Shown one piece after another: positions 18,501 to 26,266 of a stretch of 39,695 bases of DNA. Both the position numbers and the translations under genes were made by a program. Positions within the stretch are counted from its first letter, which is position 1. Every line of letters starts with the position of its first letter. Source of the DNA: Helcococcus sueciensis DSM 17243 (GTDB lineage Bacteria; Bacillota; Clostridia; Tissierellales; Peptoniphilaceae); the NCBI RefSeq assembly GCF_000423145.1, contig NZ_AUHK01000020.1, forward strand, positions 1-39,695. Direction: 5' to 3'. Under the pieces are notes generated by a model, which had not been told where the DNA came from, did not search any database, and worked only from the letters and a program-made list of their open reading frames with translations.

Positions 18501-20337
18501 TAGTAGCTTCATTGTTATAGACATAAACACTATGGCCATCACCAATATGGACAAAACCTGTTGGACAATTCCATAGTCCACCACCGTTGCTTCCACCAAT
18601 TATGCTAGAAGTTACTTGTCCAAATGCTTTATTTTCAGTAATAAGTATGTCTTCTAATTTTTGTGTAATTGGTGGGAAAGAAGCATAAACCCCTCCTCCA
18701 AATTGTGAAGCTTGATTATCTAAAATCATTGTTCTATCAAGTTTCACATCATTACTATCTACATAGATTCCACCACCAGAGCTCATCGCTCTATTTTTAT
18801 AGATTAATCCACCATCTATATGAGCTTCTGCCTTACTTTCTTTAATAAATTTTTTATAATTTGTATTTACTGATGCCTTTTCAGCACCTAAGATATTACT
18901 TGGACTACCTATGTATTGAGAAGATACACCTATACCTCCACCAGTTCCAAATGACTTGTTTCCAACTATAATACCATCAGTCATGGTAATCTTTGATTTT
19001 GGAAAACCGTTTAATCCTCCACCCATTTGGAATCTTGTTGCTGATAGATTATTAGCAATAATACCACCATTTATAGTGACTTCAGCAGGATTTCCACTTG
19101 AACCCCAAAGGTCACCTGCGAAAACTCCCCCTGTTAAACCTCCATGGTTGTTATCAATAAGACCATTGTTCATTGTGAATGTTCCACCTGGTCTTATATA
19201 GACTGCACCAGCAGCTGTTGGACGAGTATAATCTTCGTCTATTTGTTCAAAGGAAGTATTCTTAGAAATTCTACCTCCTTCCATGATGAACTTAGCACCT
19301 GAGTTTACTTTAACAGGGGCAGTATATCCATGCTTATTATATGAATTCATGATTACAGCATTTTTCATAGTTACTTGGCCATCTACATTTATCACAGAAC
19401 CATAACTGTCAAATTCAGTTTGAACTTCATCTTTATTACCATCTATGTAAATTGCTGAGTCTTCTGTACCTAGGGTTAATTTACCATTAACTCTAAATAA
19501 ACTATTATTAGCAAAACTGCTAGATCTTTTTATGATTTTATCTCCACGATCTGCTGATGGAAGTGGATTTTTTTCTAAATCAGATTTTTCTAAAGCTTCC
19601 TGCCCTCTAGCTCTACCTTCTTCAATTATCTCTCTTTGCTTAGCTTCTCCTTGATTAGCGTAGTCAGCAGGTCTTTTAATAGGATTCCAAATATCTTCTC
19701 TTCTGTCATTATCTGCAGTCAAGATAATATCTTGGTCTTTAGCTATAGTCAAACTTTCAGTAAAATCAAAACTCTTCATGATTTTAATCGTAGTTTGTTT
19801 ATTTCCAGCTTGTGCAATTGCTTCTTTTAGTTCATCAAAAGAAGATACTTCTAAAACTCCATTTACATTGTTGATTGCTAGTTGTTGTGCAGGTTTTTCT
19901 TCAGCACTTACTTCTAATTTATCAACAGATTCTTGTTCAGAACTATTTTCTTCTTCAACTTCCTTTTTAGATTCATCTTTTACTTTATCTACATCCTCTT
20001 CTTTATCTACATCCTCTTCTTTAATATCATTTTCTGCAGCTTCTCCTGCAGTTGCTTTCTCTTGAGACTCTGTAGGCTCTAAAATTTCCTCTGTAGAGTT
20101 ATTTTCTAACTTTTCTTTCGTTTCTTTTTCAGGATCATTTTCTATAAGATCTGAAGAATCTTCTACAGAATTGTTTTTCAACTCTTCTAACAACTCGATT
20201 TCCGAATCATTTAGCGATTCAGCTCTTGATACAATTGGAAAATTTAATATCATAGCCGCTATTAGTATAAAAAGTATAAAATTTTTCTTATACTTTCCAA
20301 ATCTAAAACCACTTTTTCGGTTTTGCATTGTATTCAT
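15529..20337 (-). CDS. Beta-helix and Cna-B repeat surface adhesin with NPKTG signal
   Basis: 1602 residues. A long signal peptide (~1-41, hydrophobic FILFILIAAMILNFPIV) is followed by a Glu/Lys/Ser-rich stretch (~42-150). A beta-helix-like domain covers ~280-620 with Gly-rich turns (GGGLNGFP, GGGIGVSSQ, SGGGIYVDSN, GGGVYAS), like pectate-lyase-type or autotransporter-like helices. Cna-B-type modules follow, starting near 729 (KKWDEK), 1021 (KKDWEN), 1290 (SKKWIGG) and 1465 (EKVWED), each with a downstream PEEI/PESI strand. NPKTGDD at ~1565, a hydrophobic helix and a Lys/Asp tail form the sorting signal. Cna-B modules often carry intramolecular isopeptide bonds and act as stalks; the beta-helix is the likely binding head. 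SD AGGAGAGG supports the start. Confidence 0.9.
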   Translation of the reverse strand: MNTMQNRKSGFRFGKYKKNFILFILIAAMILNFPIVSRAESLNDSEIELLEELKNNSVEDSSDLIENDPEKETKEKLENNSTEEILEPTESQEKATAGEAAENDIKEEDVDKEEDVDKVKDESKKEVEEENSSEQESVDKLEVSAEEKPAQQLAINNVNGVLEVSSFDELKEAIAQAGNKQTTIKIMKSFDFTESLTIAKDQDIILTADNDRREDIWNPIKRPADYANQGEAKQREIIEEGRARGQEALEKSDLEKNPLPSADRGDKIIKRSSSFANNSLFRVNGKLTLGTEDSAIYIDGNKDEVQTEFDSYGSVINVDGQVTMKNAVIMNSYNKHGYTAPVKVNSGAKFIMEGGRISKNTSFEQIDEDYTRPTAAGAVYIRPGGTFTMNNGLIDNNHGGLTGGVFAGDLWGSSGNPAEVTINGGIIANNLSATRFQMGGGLNGFPKSKITMTDGIIVGNKSFGTGGGIGVSSQYIGSPSNILGAEKASVNTNYKKFIKESKAEAHIDGGLIYKNRAMSSGGGIYVDSNDVKLDRTMILDNQASQFGGGVYASFPPITQKLEDILITENKAFGQVTSSIIGGSNGGGLWNCPTGFVHIGDGHSVYVYNNEATSYGKDITFSEKTWFFNLNGINIKDEFYSHISPVTKEKNIIKFIEDGKVKEEGVEIPERLSYHSLYTHLKTHYSDELIKEAWSNSKTFVLGNQANNGGGVGSNANITTPKDNGDYAIELNKKWDEKIDKNKIPEEIKVNLFIVPLDKDYDYVKANYGKDNNLFKYGEITLGEENNWHSKFDTNYFNGANKKELLEKLKINDFSDIGLPDGAYSMDRGLPFTAEELEEKGYKYLAVEQGEDFVVDMVETKGEDKNTVKAGGLEIERKYHEDHDDEVARREKDLYLYLYNSSTKSLNRIAQTKIGEATGGKAEIYHPILLKEISEIKYYGEDRKFTEYEGWGSVKGYHNKNQGYAFILTENEDGTLTLEIPYLWISGYAENVGFTAHKLDETKDITKEEKSHNFTLTNSEYGRLKVKKDWENIKKEDIPESIDLYLLLDGNRIVEEFDKEGNPIYKKLNLNEGNNWEGQFNNLYNMFLNAGRYTIEESSGIFAPEFIKKSSEFKIRVGYADTFQEEGQEENYVTSTSGHFSSHIYKNEDGTYRDIKMNLYLEDKLIDQKGFEFSSHEYDGLTYTDLKKYVEFETVKINNYGQSIPVRYYDLIRNEPGLDEYNFYLKKDENGEYALYLPRLVIDGVPYSDLFIAEKLEANPPYDNHERTNLINPIKDDEDYQIKVVNHYKPSREIEISKKWIGGKNNIPEEITVVLTDNEGNREEVKLTKENGWKKVLTNVDGKLKNKVHSVEEEKIDNFENDIKVSDVILRATGKDAKGQDITLDYSNDELIKVLKEGNYRYEVFELDDKDVEFNSDNLDSFIKLEKENYDSYIIKYAKEIHLREALLVEVTNTYVPPQTPPEKVSVSVEKVWEDKDNASGKRPEEITINLYKNGKIFQTRKVTAKDGWKVVFEDLDKYEDGKEIKYTIGEEKVAGYTSKISGNAKEGFVLTNTIKPETPPEKPRNPKTGDDFSRIYPYILVLSIISLAYIFRMKTKDNNYDK

Positions 20338-20372
20338 ATTAACCTCTCCTTAAAAATACTAATAATATATTT

Positions 20373-20395
20373 ATATGTACATATCACATAATGTG
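20373..20395 (-). promoter_or_regulatory. Two abutting palindromes in the adhesin leader
   Basis: ATATGTACATAT (20373-20384) and CACATAATGTG (20385-20395) are both perfect palindromes and sit back to back between the promoter and the SD of the Cna-B adhesin gene. They may be repressor sites or a leader hairpin. No regulator can be assigned. Confidence 0.4.
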
Positions 20396-20410
20396 TAATC
20401 TTTGGTTAAA

Positions 20411-20439
20411 ATTATATCACTTTGCGTCTTATACTTCAA
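20411..20439 (-). promoter_or_regulatory. Probable sigma-A promoter of the Cna-B adhesin gene
   Basis: On the minus strand, TTGAAG (20434-20439) and TATAAT (20411-20416) are exactly 17 bases apart, giving a leader of about 65 bases to the ATG at 20337. Confidence 0.65.
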
Positions 20440-20578
20440 TGAAAGATAAAGTGAATATCAATATTAAAGATATGTTTTATAATAATGACTAAAAAAAGTA
20501 ATATCGTTCATTTGCTTACCTATAAATTTTCAGGGTATGATTGTATTATTATAAATGAATAATTTTAAGGAGTTTTCA

Positions 20579-21580
20579 ATGTATTTAATATCTATTATTT
20601 TATTAATTTTACTTATTCCCCAAGTTTATTATTTTATAAAAGAAAGAAAGTATGAATCTTTAGGAATGTCTAAAAAATTTTTCAAACGTAATACAGTGTA
20701 TAAAGAAGATAATTATGAAGAATTGTATTTAACAAATACTGATGGCTTTGACCTTTTTGTAAGAATACTAACTTGCGATAATCCTAAAGGCATAGTACAT
20801 ATAGTTCATGGAGTGGCTGAACACTCTGAAAACTATATGGATTTTGCTAAATTTTTAAATGATAATAATTATATTGTTGTAATGGATGATCACAGAGGTC
20901 ATGGTAGATCTATATCAACTGCCTATCCTAATGGTTATATGGCTCGTGGTCAAGAGCTAGTAGATGATGAAGTCATGCTTGCTCGTTATATGCAAGAAAA
21001 ATATCCTGAATTAAAATACTATATGATTGGTCATTCAATGGGATCTATGATAGCTAGATTATTTTTAAGAGAAAATGACATCTTATTAAACAAATTGATT
21101 GTAACAGGTACTGTTCCTGTAAATAAATTTGCATGGTTAGGTGTGTTTTTCGAAAATATTTTCTGCTTCTATTTAGGAGAACAAACTAAGAGTAGCTTAA
21201 TATACAAGATTATAGGAGCTGAGGACTCTAATTTTATAAGTTACAATCAAGAAAATATTGACTACAAAGATAATGATCCTATGAGAATATCCAATTTTAA
21301 AATCGCTTATTCAAGAGCTTTAATTGAATTAAATATGATGTTAGGAAAAAAATCTAAGTATTTGATAAATAATCCAAATCTTGAAATCTACAATATGGTT
21401 GGAGAAGATGATATCATAACAAAAGGTAAAGATGGTGTGAAATCCAGTCTAGATTTTCTATCAGATATTGGATATAAGAATATATCATCAAAGACCTATC
21501 CAAATATGAAGCATGAAATATTAAATGAAAAAGATAATGATGTAGTTTATGCGGATATATTGAAGTATTTGGAAAAATAA
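20579..21580 (+). CDS. Alpha/beta hydrolase, monoacylglycerol lipase / lysophospholipase type
   Basis: 333 residues from the ATG at 20579; SD AAGGAG (20567-20572) lies six bases before it and inside the upstream alternative frame-start at 20555. An N-terminal hydrophobic helix (MYLISIILLILLIPQVYYF) should anchor it in the membrane. The fold is complete: oxyanion region HGVAEHSENY, then DDHRGHGRS, nucleophile elbow GHSMGS, acid in GEDDIITKG and His in NMKHEI. This matches the serine-aminopeptidase S33-like/lysophospholipase family, which cleaves lipid or other esters. It is monocistronic, with a plausible promoter (TTGCTT, 18 bases, TATGAT at 20536) and an 18-bp terminator after it. Confidence 0.85.
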   Translation: MYLISIILLILLIPQVYYFIKERKYESLGMSKKFFKRNTVYKEDNYEELYLTNTDGFDLFVRILTCDNPKGIVHIVHGVAEHSENYMDFAKFLNDNNYIVVMDDHRGHGRSISTAYPNGYMARGQELVDDEVMLARYMQEKYPELKYYMIGHSMGSMIARLFLRENDILLNKLIVTGTVPVNKFAWLGVFFENIFCFYLGEQTKSSLIYKIIGAEDSNFISYNQENIDYKDNDPMRISNFKIAYSRALIELNMMLGKKSKYLINNPNLEIYNMVGEDDIITKGKDGVKSSLDFLSDIGYKNISSKTYPNMKHEILNEKDNDVVYADILKYLEK

Positions 21581-21645
21581 GATTTTTCTTTAAGATAATT
21601 TTACTTTGAAGATTTTATTCAAAATCTAAAAAAGAAATTTACTAT

Positions 21646-21705
21646 AAAAATATAGACTTAAACCAGAGGCAAATATTTGTCTTTAGTTTAAGTCTATATT
21701 TTTGT
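21646..21705. terminator. Long perfect-stem terminator
   Basis: An 18-bp perfect stem: AAAAATATAGACTTAAAC (21646-21663) with GTTTAAGTCTATATTTTT (21686-21703). The inner part GAGGCAAATATTTGTCTT can extend the pairing almost to the tip with G-U pairs. It ends the hydrolase transcript and works on either strand. Confidence 0.85.
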
Positions 21706-21861
21706 ATAATTCTATTTTAAATAGTGTATTTGCGTTTTTTATTATTTCTCTACACATGATGTTGTTAACAGTGATATGGTTATAAAGCACAACTTTTTTT
21801 CAATAATAGAAAACAATAAACATCAGATAATATATTTTATTATGTCTTTGTTTTATAAATA

Positions 21862-21960
21862 CGACTTTCAAAAATTTCAATTGACTTATCAGGACTTTAA
21901 AAGTATAATATAGTCATTAAAAGTCTTATTCGGTATTGTATTAAGTAACTTAACGACTTA
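21862..21960 (+). promoter_or_regulatory. Strong promoter with GACTTW operator repeats before the XRE-ImmA-UmuC operon
   Basis: TTGACT (21881-21886), a 17-base spacer and TATAAT (21904-21909) form a near-consensus sigma-A promoter. Five GACTTW-type sites surround it: CGACTTT at 21862, TGACTTA at 21882 (overlapping -35), GGACTTT at 21892, the inverted AAGTCTT at 21921 and CGACTTA at 21954. ACTTTAAAAGT in the spacer is an odd-centred palindrome. The cluster is what a repressor encoded by the first gene would need. The rest of the 21706-22006 gap shows no gene I can support. Confidence 0.65.
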
Positions 21961-22006
21961 TATCAATATTAAATTTCATTTTTATTGACTGTAAAGGAGT
22001 ATGAAT

Positions 22007-22420
22007 ATGAACTTCGCCACAAAATTAAAAAAATTAAGAACAAAAAATAACTTAACCCAAGAAGATCTAGCTAAAAAGTCTGGTATCTCCATAAAATCTA
22101 TTTCAAGATATGAGCTAGGTGAAACAATCCCACGTTCTAGAAAATATTATGAGAAACTCGCAAACGCTCTAGATGTTGATATTGACTATCTTTTCTCACA
22201 AGAAACTAATTTTTTACTAAATGCTAGAAAAGAATTTGGTTATAAGGGAGCAAAAGACGCTGAAGAAATAGTTAACGGCATGATTGGACTAATGGCTGGT
22301 GGAGAATTGCCAGAAGAAGATAAAGCAACAATACTAAACGCAATGCAAGAAGCTTTTTACATGGCAAAAATTGAAAATAAGAAATATACACCAAAGAAAT
22401 ATAAGATTGAAGAAGAATAA
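22007..22420 (+). CDS. XRE-family repressor of the mutagenic polymerase cassette
   Basis: 137 residues. A helix-turn-helix of the HTH_3/cro-cI type fills residues ~1-60 (KLKKLRTKNNLTQEDLAKKS then ISIKSISRYELGE). The C-terminal half is a short acidic helix region without a LexA-type Ser/Lys protease domain. The preferred start is 22007: SD AAAGGAG is seven bases upstream, while the ATG at 22001 is only one base away. It heads a tight operon with an ImmA metalloprotease. In ICEBs1 and related phage modules, ImmA cleaves the ImmR repressor after DNA damage. By analogy this protein represses the operon from the GACTTW sites and is destroyed by the next gene product. Confidence 0.85.
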   Translation: MNFATKLKKLRTKNNLTQEDLAKKSGISIKSISRYELGETIPRSRKYYEKLANALDVDIDYLFSQETNFLLNARKEFGYKGAKDAEEIVNGMIGLMAGGELPEEDKATILNAMQEAFYMAKIENKKYTPKKYKIEEE

Positions 22421-22452
22421 TATCTATATATCATTATTGAAAGGAGGGTTTC

Positions 22453-23010
22453 ATGACTCATCAAAATTCTACTATATATGATGACGTTCAAAATTTAATA
22501 AAATTACATGGTACTAGAGACCCTCAAATTATTTTGAAAGAAAGAAATGTAGTACTTGTACCTTTTAAGGAAAAAACAAAGTTGTTAGGAATGTATAAAG
22601 TCATTCTTAGAAATAAATTTGTATTTTACAATCCCTATGTTGATGAACGAATATTGAATATGGTATTTGCTCATGAACTTGGCCATGATTTATATCATAG
22701 TAATCTAGCTCAAAATAAAGAAATAATCGAATATGAACTCTTCAATATAACTAACACTACCGAGCTCGAAGCAAATATATTTGCAGCCCATCTTCTAATA
22801 GATGAAGATGAACTTATGGAACATATTTTACTTGGTGAAAATTATGAATCTCTAGCTAGCATATTTAAAGTAAATATTAATCTAATGATATTTAAATTAA
22901 ATGAAATGTATAGAATGGGTTTTCCAATTAATAGACTAAATTTACCGCATAACAATAAGTTTTTTACAAAAATTGATGGAACTGATAAAGGAAACCATGA
23001 GCTTTTTTAA
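22453..23010 (+). CDS. ImmA/IrrE-family metallopeptidase
   Basis: 185 residues. The zinc-binding HExxH is in FAHELGHDLYH, with downstream acidic residues in TELEANIFAAHLLI completing the gluzincin-like site, as in the COG2856/ImmA family. Family members are site-specific anti-repressor proteases activated by DNA damage or mobile-element signals. SD AAAGGAGGG gives strong expression. The position right after the XRE gene fits the usual repressor-protease pair; the coupling to a polymerase rather than to phage or ICE genes suggests SOS-like control of mutagenesis. Confidence 0.88.
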   Translation: MTHQNSTIYDDVQNLIKLHGTRDPQIILKERNVVLVPFKEKTKLLGMYKVILRNKFVFYNPYVDERILNMVFAHELGHDLYHSNLAQNKEIIEYELFNITNTTELEANIFAAHLLIDEDELMEHILLGENYESLASIFKVNINLMIFKLNEMYRMGFPINRLNLPHNNKFFTKIDGTDKGNHELF

Positions 23011-23056
23011 GATTAATTTAATAAATAATATTACATAAATTAAAAGGAGGTATAGT

Positions 23057-24469
23057 ATGGGGTTAATCAATTATTCTTTAGAGCCCAAGTCTGATATTGC
23101 TTTTATAGATATGAAAAGTTTTTATGCAAGTGTTGAATGCATAAAAAGAAATCTAAATCCTCTTACTACATCTCTTTGTGTAATGAGTAATTCAGATAAC
23201 TCTTATGGCCTTACTTTAGCCAGCAGTCCTACATTTAAAAAAGTTTTCGGAAAAGAAAATGTAGGTAGAGCTAGAGATCTTCCTTTTGATATAGAAACAA
23301 GAAAATTTTCTTATGAAAATGCAAGAAAACAAAATATAGATATTACTAAAGAATATATAGAACATGTAGAAAAGTGGGCAAAAAAAACTTTAATTGTCCC
23401 ACCAAGAATGAGTTTATACATTGAAGAAAACTTAAAAATTCAAAAAATTTTTCAAAATTATACTGCAAATAATGAAATACATCCCTATTCTATTGATGAG
23501 GCATTTATTGATTTAAGCGGTTCCTTAAATTATTTTGTTCCTAATAAAAATATAAGTATAAGAGATAAATTAGATTATGTTTCAGCAAAGATTCAAAATG
23601 AAATATGGAAAGAAACAGGAATATATTCCACCGTTGGTATGAGTAATTCTAATCCATTACTTGCTAAATTGGCTCTTGATAATGAAGCGAAAACAACAAA
23701 AACAATGAGAGCTAATTGGTCTTATGAAGATGTTGAAACTAAAGTCTGGAATATAAAAAATCTCACAGATTTTTGGGGGATTGGAAATAGAACTGCTAAA
23801 AGATTAAATAAACTTGGGATACATACAGTAAAAGATTTAGCTACTTCTAATCCTGATATTTTGAGAAGAGAATTTGGGGTAATAGGACTTCAATTATGGT
23901 TTCATGCTAATGGTGTCGATGAATCAAAAGTAACTATTCCCTACAAAGCTAAATCAAAAGGATATGGTAATTCTCAAGTGTTACCAAGAGATTATCATAA
24001 TCAAAATGAAATTGAGATAGTTTTAAGAGAGATGGCAGAGCAAGTAGCTACAAGAATTAGAAGAAAAAATAAAAAGACAAGTCAGATTTCAATCTATATT
24101 GGTTTCTCTTATAAAGAAAACAAAAAATCTATTAAAGCTCAAAAAACTATTAATCCAACATATTCTACTAAGACTTTATCAAATGAAGTAATCAATCTTT
24201 TCAGAGAAAAATATGAAGGTGGTTCCGTTAGAAATATTGGTGTTAGTTATGGAAAATTAGTTGAAGATAATTTTATAACTTATACTCTTTTTGATGATAT
24301 TGAAAAATTACAAAAACAAGATAGTTTAGATAAAACTATTGATGAAATAAGAGATAAATTTGGTTACACTTCTATCCTTTCAGGAACATCTTTAATTGAA
24401 GGATCTAGAGTAATTGAAAGAAGTAAATTAATCGGAGGTCATGCTGGTGGATTGGACGGTATTATATGA
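23057..24469 (+). CDS. Y-family translesion DNA polymerase (UmuC/UvrX-like)
   Basis: 470 residues. IAFIDMKSFYASVEC holds the first catalytic Asp and the steric-gate aromatic; YSIDEAFIDLSGS holds the DE pair. WGIGNRTAKRLNKLGIHTVK is the thumb helix-hairpin-helix. A little-finger domain and the UmuC-like tail (EGSRVIERSKLIGGHAGG) follow. ITYTLFDD resembles a beta-clamp binding site. The long form and the YolD-like neighbour place it with the Gram-positive UvrX/YqjW branch, which copies damaged DNA with low fidelity. SD AAAAGGAGG. The stop overlaps the next gene by four bases (ATGA). Confidence 0.92.
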   Translation: MGLINYSLEPKSDIAFIDMKSFYASVECIKRNLNPLTTSLCVMSNSDNSYGLTLASSPTFKKVFGKENVGRARDLPFDIETRKFSYENARKQNIDITKEYIEHVEKWAKKTLIVPPRMSLYIEENLKIQKIFQNYTANNEIHPYSIDEAFIDLSGSLNYFVPNKNISIRDKLDYVSAKIQNEIWKETGIYSTVGMSNSNPLLAKLALDNEAKTTKTMRANWSYEDVETKVWNIKNLTDFWGIGNRTAKRLNKLGIHTVKDLATSNPDILRREFGVIGLQLWFHANGVDESKVTIPYKAKSKGYGNSQVLPRDYHNQNEIEIVLREMAEQVATRIRRKNKKTSQISIYIGFSYKENKKSIKAQKTINPTYSTKTLSNEVINLFREKYEGGSVRNIGVSYGKLVEDNFITYTLFDDIEKLQKQDSLDKTIDEIRDKFGYTSILSGTSLIEGSRVIERSKLIGGHAGGLDGII

Positions 24470-24816
24470 TTATAAGAGATTATTTACCCTATGAATCGGC
24501 AAGATATTATGTAGATAGAGGTATGGCAAAATGGATGGGCTTTTTTATTTCTGAGCATACTAGTGCTCTATTACAAATGGGAAATGAAATAGATCTTTCA
24601 AAGCAAATGAATGAAGAAGAAATTCTTATGCTATTAGGACAAGTTTATCTTAATAAACTCGATATTCTTTTATATGTAAAAGATACCCATAAGCCTTTTA
24701 TTGGACAAATAGTAGATATAGAAAACCTAACTATTTACTTTAGAACAGATAATGCAGTTAAAAACATTTATTATAAAGACATTATTAGATTAAATCTTTT
24801 GGAGGATAAATCATGA
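24466..24816 (+). CDS. YolD-like protein
   Basis: 116 residues. The start RDYLPYESARYYVDRGMAKW followed by MGFFISEH, then a beta-rich C-terminal half (GQIVDIENLTIYFRTDN...IYYKDIIRLNLLE), matches the YolD-like family that accompanies Y-family polymerases in Firmicutes. The family is suspected to be a structural counterpart or accessory factor of UmuD-type partners, but no mechanism is certain. It overlaps both neighbours by four bases (ATGA at 24466 and at 24813), so it is translationally coupled to the polymerase and to the next small gene. Confidence 0.85.
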   Translation: MIIRDYLPYESARYYVDRGMAKWMGFFISEHTSALLQMGNEIDLSKQMNEEEILMLLGQVYLNKLDILLYVKDTHKPFIGQIVDIENLTIYFRTDNAVKNIYYKDIIRLNLLEDKS

Positions 24817-25094
24817 ACGAATTACAAAAAAACAGTATTCAATTTGATTATTTCTCGAAAAATTATAAGAATTTTGAAAAAGACTTTTATAAGTTTGCAG
24901 ACATAAACATACCTCTTACTTTTTTAGTCGATGATATTCTTTATTACTTAAGTTCATCTAATAGAAATTACTTCATGTTAAATAAGAAAAACTCTAAAGA
25001 TAATAAAGAACATTACTTCTTCTTTGAAAGAACTCATATCAAGGAAAATAAAAACATCATAAAATTCTCTTATTTAGGTCATCAGTATGGATAG
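24813..25094 (+). CDS. Unknown 93-residue protein, last gene of the polymerase operon
   Basis: Small and rich in Phe, Tyr, Asn and Lys, with no signal peptide and no membrane helix. It opens with an amphipathic segment (NSIQFDYFSKNYKNFEKDFY), then a helix-like INIPLTFLVDDILYYLSS, then paired beta segments (YFMLNKKNSK, HYFFFERTHI, NIIKFSYLGHQYG). I recognise no family. It starts within the YolD-like stop codon (ATGA overlap) after SD TTTTGGAGG, so it is a real coupled gene. The setting suggests a role with the Y-family polymerase or its YolD partner; that is inference only. Confidence 0.75.
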   Translation: MNELQKNSIQFDYFSKNYKNFEKDFYKFADINIPLTFLVDDILYYLSSSNRNYFMLNKKNSKDNKEHYFFFERTHIKENKNIIKFSYLGHQYG

Positions 25095-25183
25095 ATAATA
25101 AATAATATGTAAAATATTATAACTAAGAAAGAATAGATCCAAAACTTGGACATTTAAGCCTAAGTTTGTATAGAAAATAGGAC

Positions 25184-25219
25184 AAAAAAACAGAGACAAA
25201 TATTTCTAAATATCTCTGT
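25184..25219 (-). terminator. Terminator of the GNAT gene
   Basis: Read on the minus strand, ACAGAGA (25213-25219) pairs with TCTCTGT (25190-25196), partly extended through TATTT, followed by seven Ts. It lies about 30 bases after the acetyltransferase stop and may also stop the facing polymerase operon. Confidence 0.75.
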
Positions 25220-25251
25220 ATAAAGTTTAAGTTTTTTTAATCACTTATAAT

Positions 25252-25758
25252 CTAAGAATTCGTACCTATTTTTTTTATAAAATAAAGTGCTAAATTGTCA
25301 TCATTTTTACAAATTGTATAAGGAGTTAGTATTTCACCTTCATAATACACACCTTTTCCATCCGGTATAAATCCATTTTTTATATACATTCTCTGAGCTT
25401 TACCATAACCAGAATGTAATCCTACGCCTATTCCAACAAACTCGCTTGTTTTCTTAGCTAAACATATAATCTCATCTAACAATTTCTGCCCAATACCTTT
25501 ATTTTGATATTTTTCAAAAACATTAAAATCAACAATTTCAGGAATATTAATCAGACTAAATGGACCACTTATAGGATTTTTTATAAGAGTAATATATCCC
25601 ATTACTTCATTGTTTTCTTCATAAACCAAAACAATCCTTTTTCCAACTTGTTGTTCGTAAAAATAATCATTCAATACTTTTTCTCTAGACTCCCATCCTT
25701 GTTCAATAAAATTTTTATTTATAGATAATATATGATCTTTAGTTAATCTTGTTATCAT
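25252..25758 (-). CDS. GNAT-family N-acetyltransferase
   Basis: 168 residues, a complete GNAT fold. The acetyl-CoA loop is FEKYQNKGIGQKLLDEII (the Q/R-x-x-G-x-G/A pattern appears as QNKGIG), preceded by the strand ...FSLINIPEIVDFNVF and followed by GLHSGYGKAQRMYIKNGFIP, the usual C-terminal 'A...Y.k.GF.p' motif. It transfers an acetyl group to an amine; the substrate cannot be told. It is a single gene, convergent with the polymerase operon. Confidence 0.88.
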   Translation of the reverse strand: MITRLTKDHILSINKNFIEQGWESREKVLNDYFYEQQVGKRIVLVYEENNEVMGYITLIKNPISGPFSLINIPEIVDFNVFEKYQNKGIGQKLLDEIICLAKKTSEFVGIGVGLHSGYGKAQRMYIKNGFIPDGKGVYYEGEILTPYTICKNDDNLALYFIKKIGTNS

Positions 25759-25849
25759 CTCTACTCTCCTAAATTTTTGGTATTTATTATAGTTTTTTTT
25801 ATTTCAATTGCTACTTCTGGTAAGATTATTGGTTCTTATTCAAATGTAT

Positions 25850-25993
25850 TTACATATATAGGTATATTAGATTGTAGTCATTTCCTTCTATTTCCTCTAT
25901 ATCTGATAAATGTGCATATTTACCTTGACTTAAACCTATGTTTTTTCTTAAATCTTTTAATCTTTTCCCAAATTCCTATAACAAATAAATCAT
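25850..25993 (-). pseudogene. Broken XRE-type helix-turn-helix gene with an early amber stop
   Basis: On the minus strand, an ATG at 25993 preceded by AAAAAGGTG reads MIYLL, then TAG (25976-25978), then EFGKRLKDLRKNIGLSQGKY and AHLSDIEEIEG, stopping at 25850. FGKRLKDLRKNIGLSQGKYA is a typical first half of an HTH_3 domain; the recognition helix and the rest are missing. It is therefore a remnant disrupted by an in-frame amber codon and a 3' truncation. It lies 91 bases upstream of the GNAT gene on the same strand and may once have regulated it. Confidence 0.55.
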
Positions 25994-26247
25994 CACCTTT
26001 TTACACTTATTTTAATAATATACTATATTTTTTATAGGGTATTAGTCAACAGTCTATGAGTACATCTTAGTTTCTTTTAAAAATATAGAGGCAAATATTA
26101 CTAAATTTATACTATTTAAAATTCAAAATTTTTATCTCTTACTAATCTTTTTTATTGTTCTTTAGATTATATTATTATCATCTTAAATCTAATCTTTTCC
26201 GTATATAAATATAATACTAATTCACTGGAAAAAATATATTAAAGTGG

Positions 26248-26253
26248 TATAAT
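26248..26253 (+). promoter_or_regulatory. Probable promoter of the PTS operon
   Basis: A TATAAT box at 26248-26253 with a weak -35 (TGGAAA, 16 bases upstream). It is placed so that the transcript starts just before the antiterminator sequence. Positions 25994-26247 upstream hold AT-rich DNA in which I see no further gene. Confidence 0.5.
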
Positions 26254-26266
26254 ATAATTATATAAA

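Noticed and set aside
21706-21830. Minus-strand 34-codon open stretch (VVLYNHITVNNIMCREIIKN...) vaguely HPr-like
   Set aside because: It has no start codon, lacks the HPr phospho-His motif and is short enough to arise by chance in AT-rich DNA.
22001-22006. Upstream ATG of the XRE gene
   Set aside because: The Shine-Dalgarno site would be only one base away; the ATG at 22007 has normal spacing.
25777-26037. Plus-strand 86-codon hydrophobic ORF
   Set aside because: It has no Shine-Dalgarno site and a low-complexity Phe/Ile/Leu composition; the opposite strand holds the XRE remnant instead.
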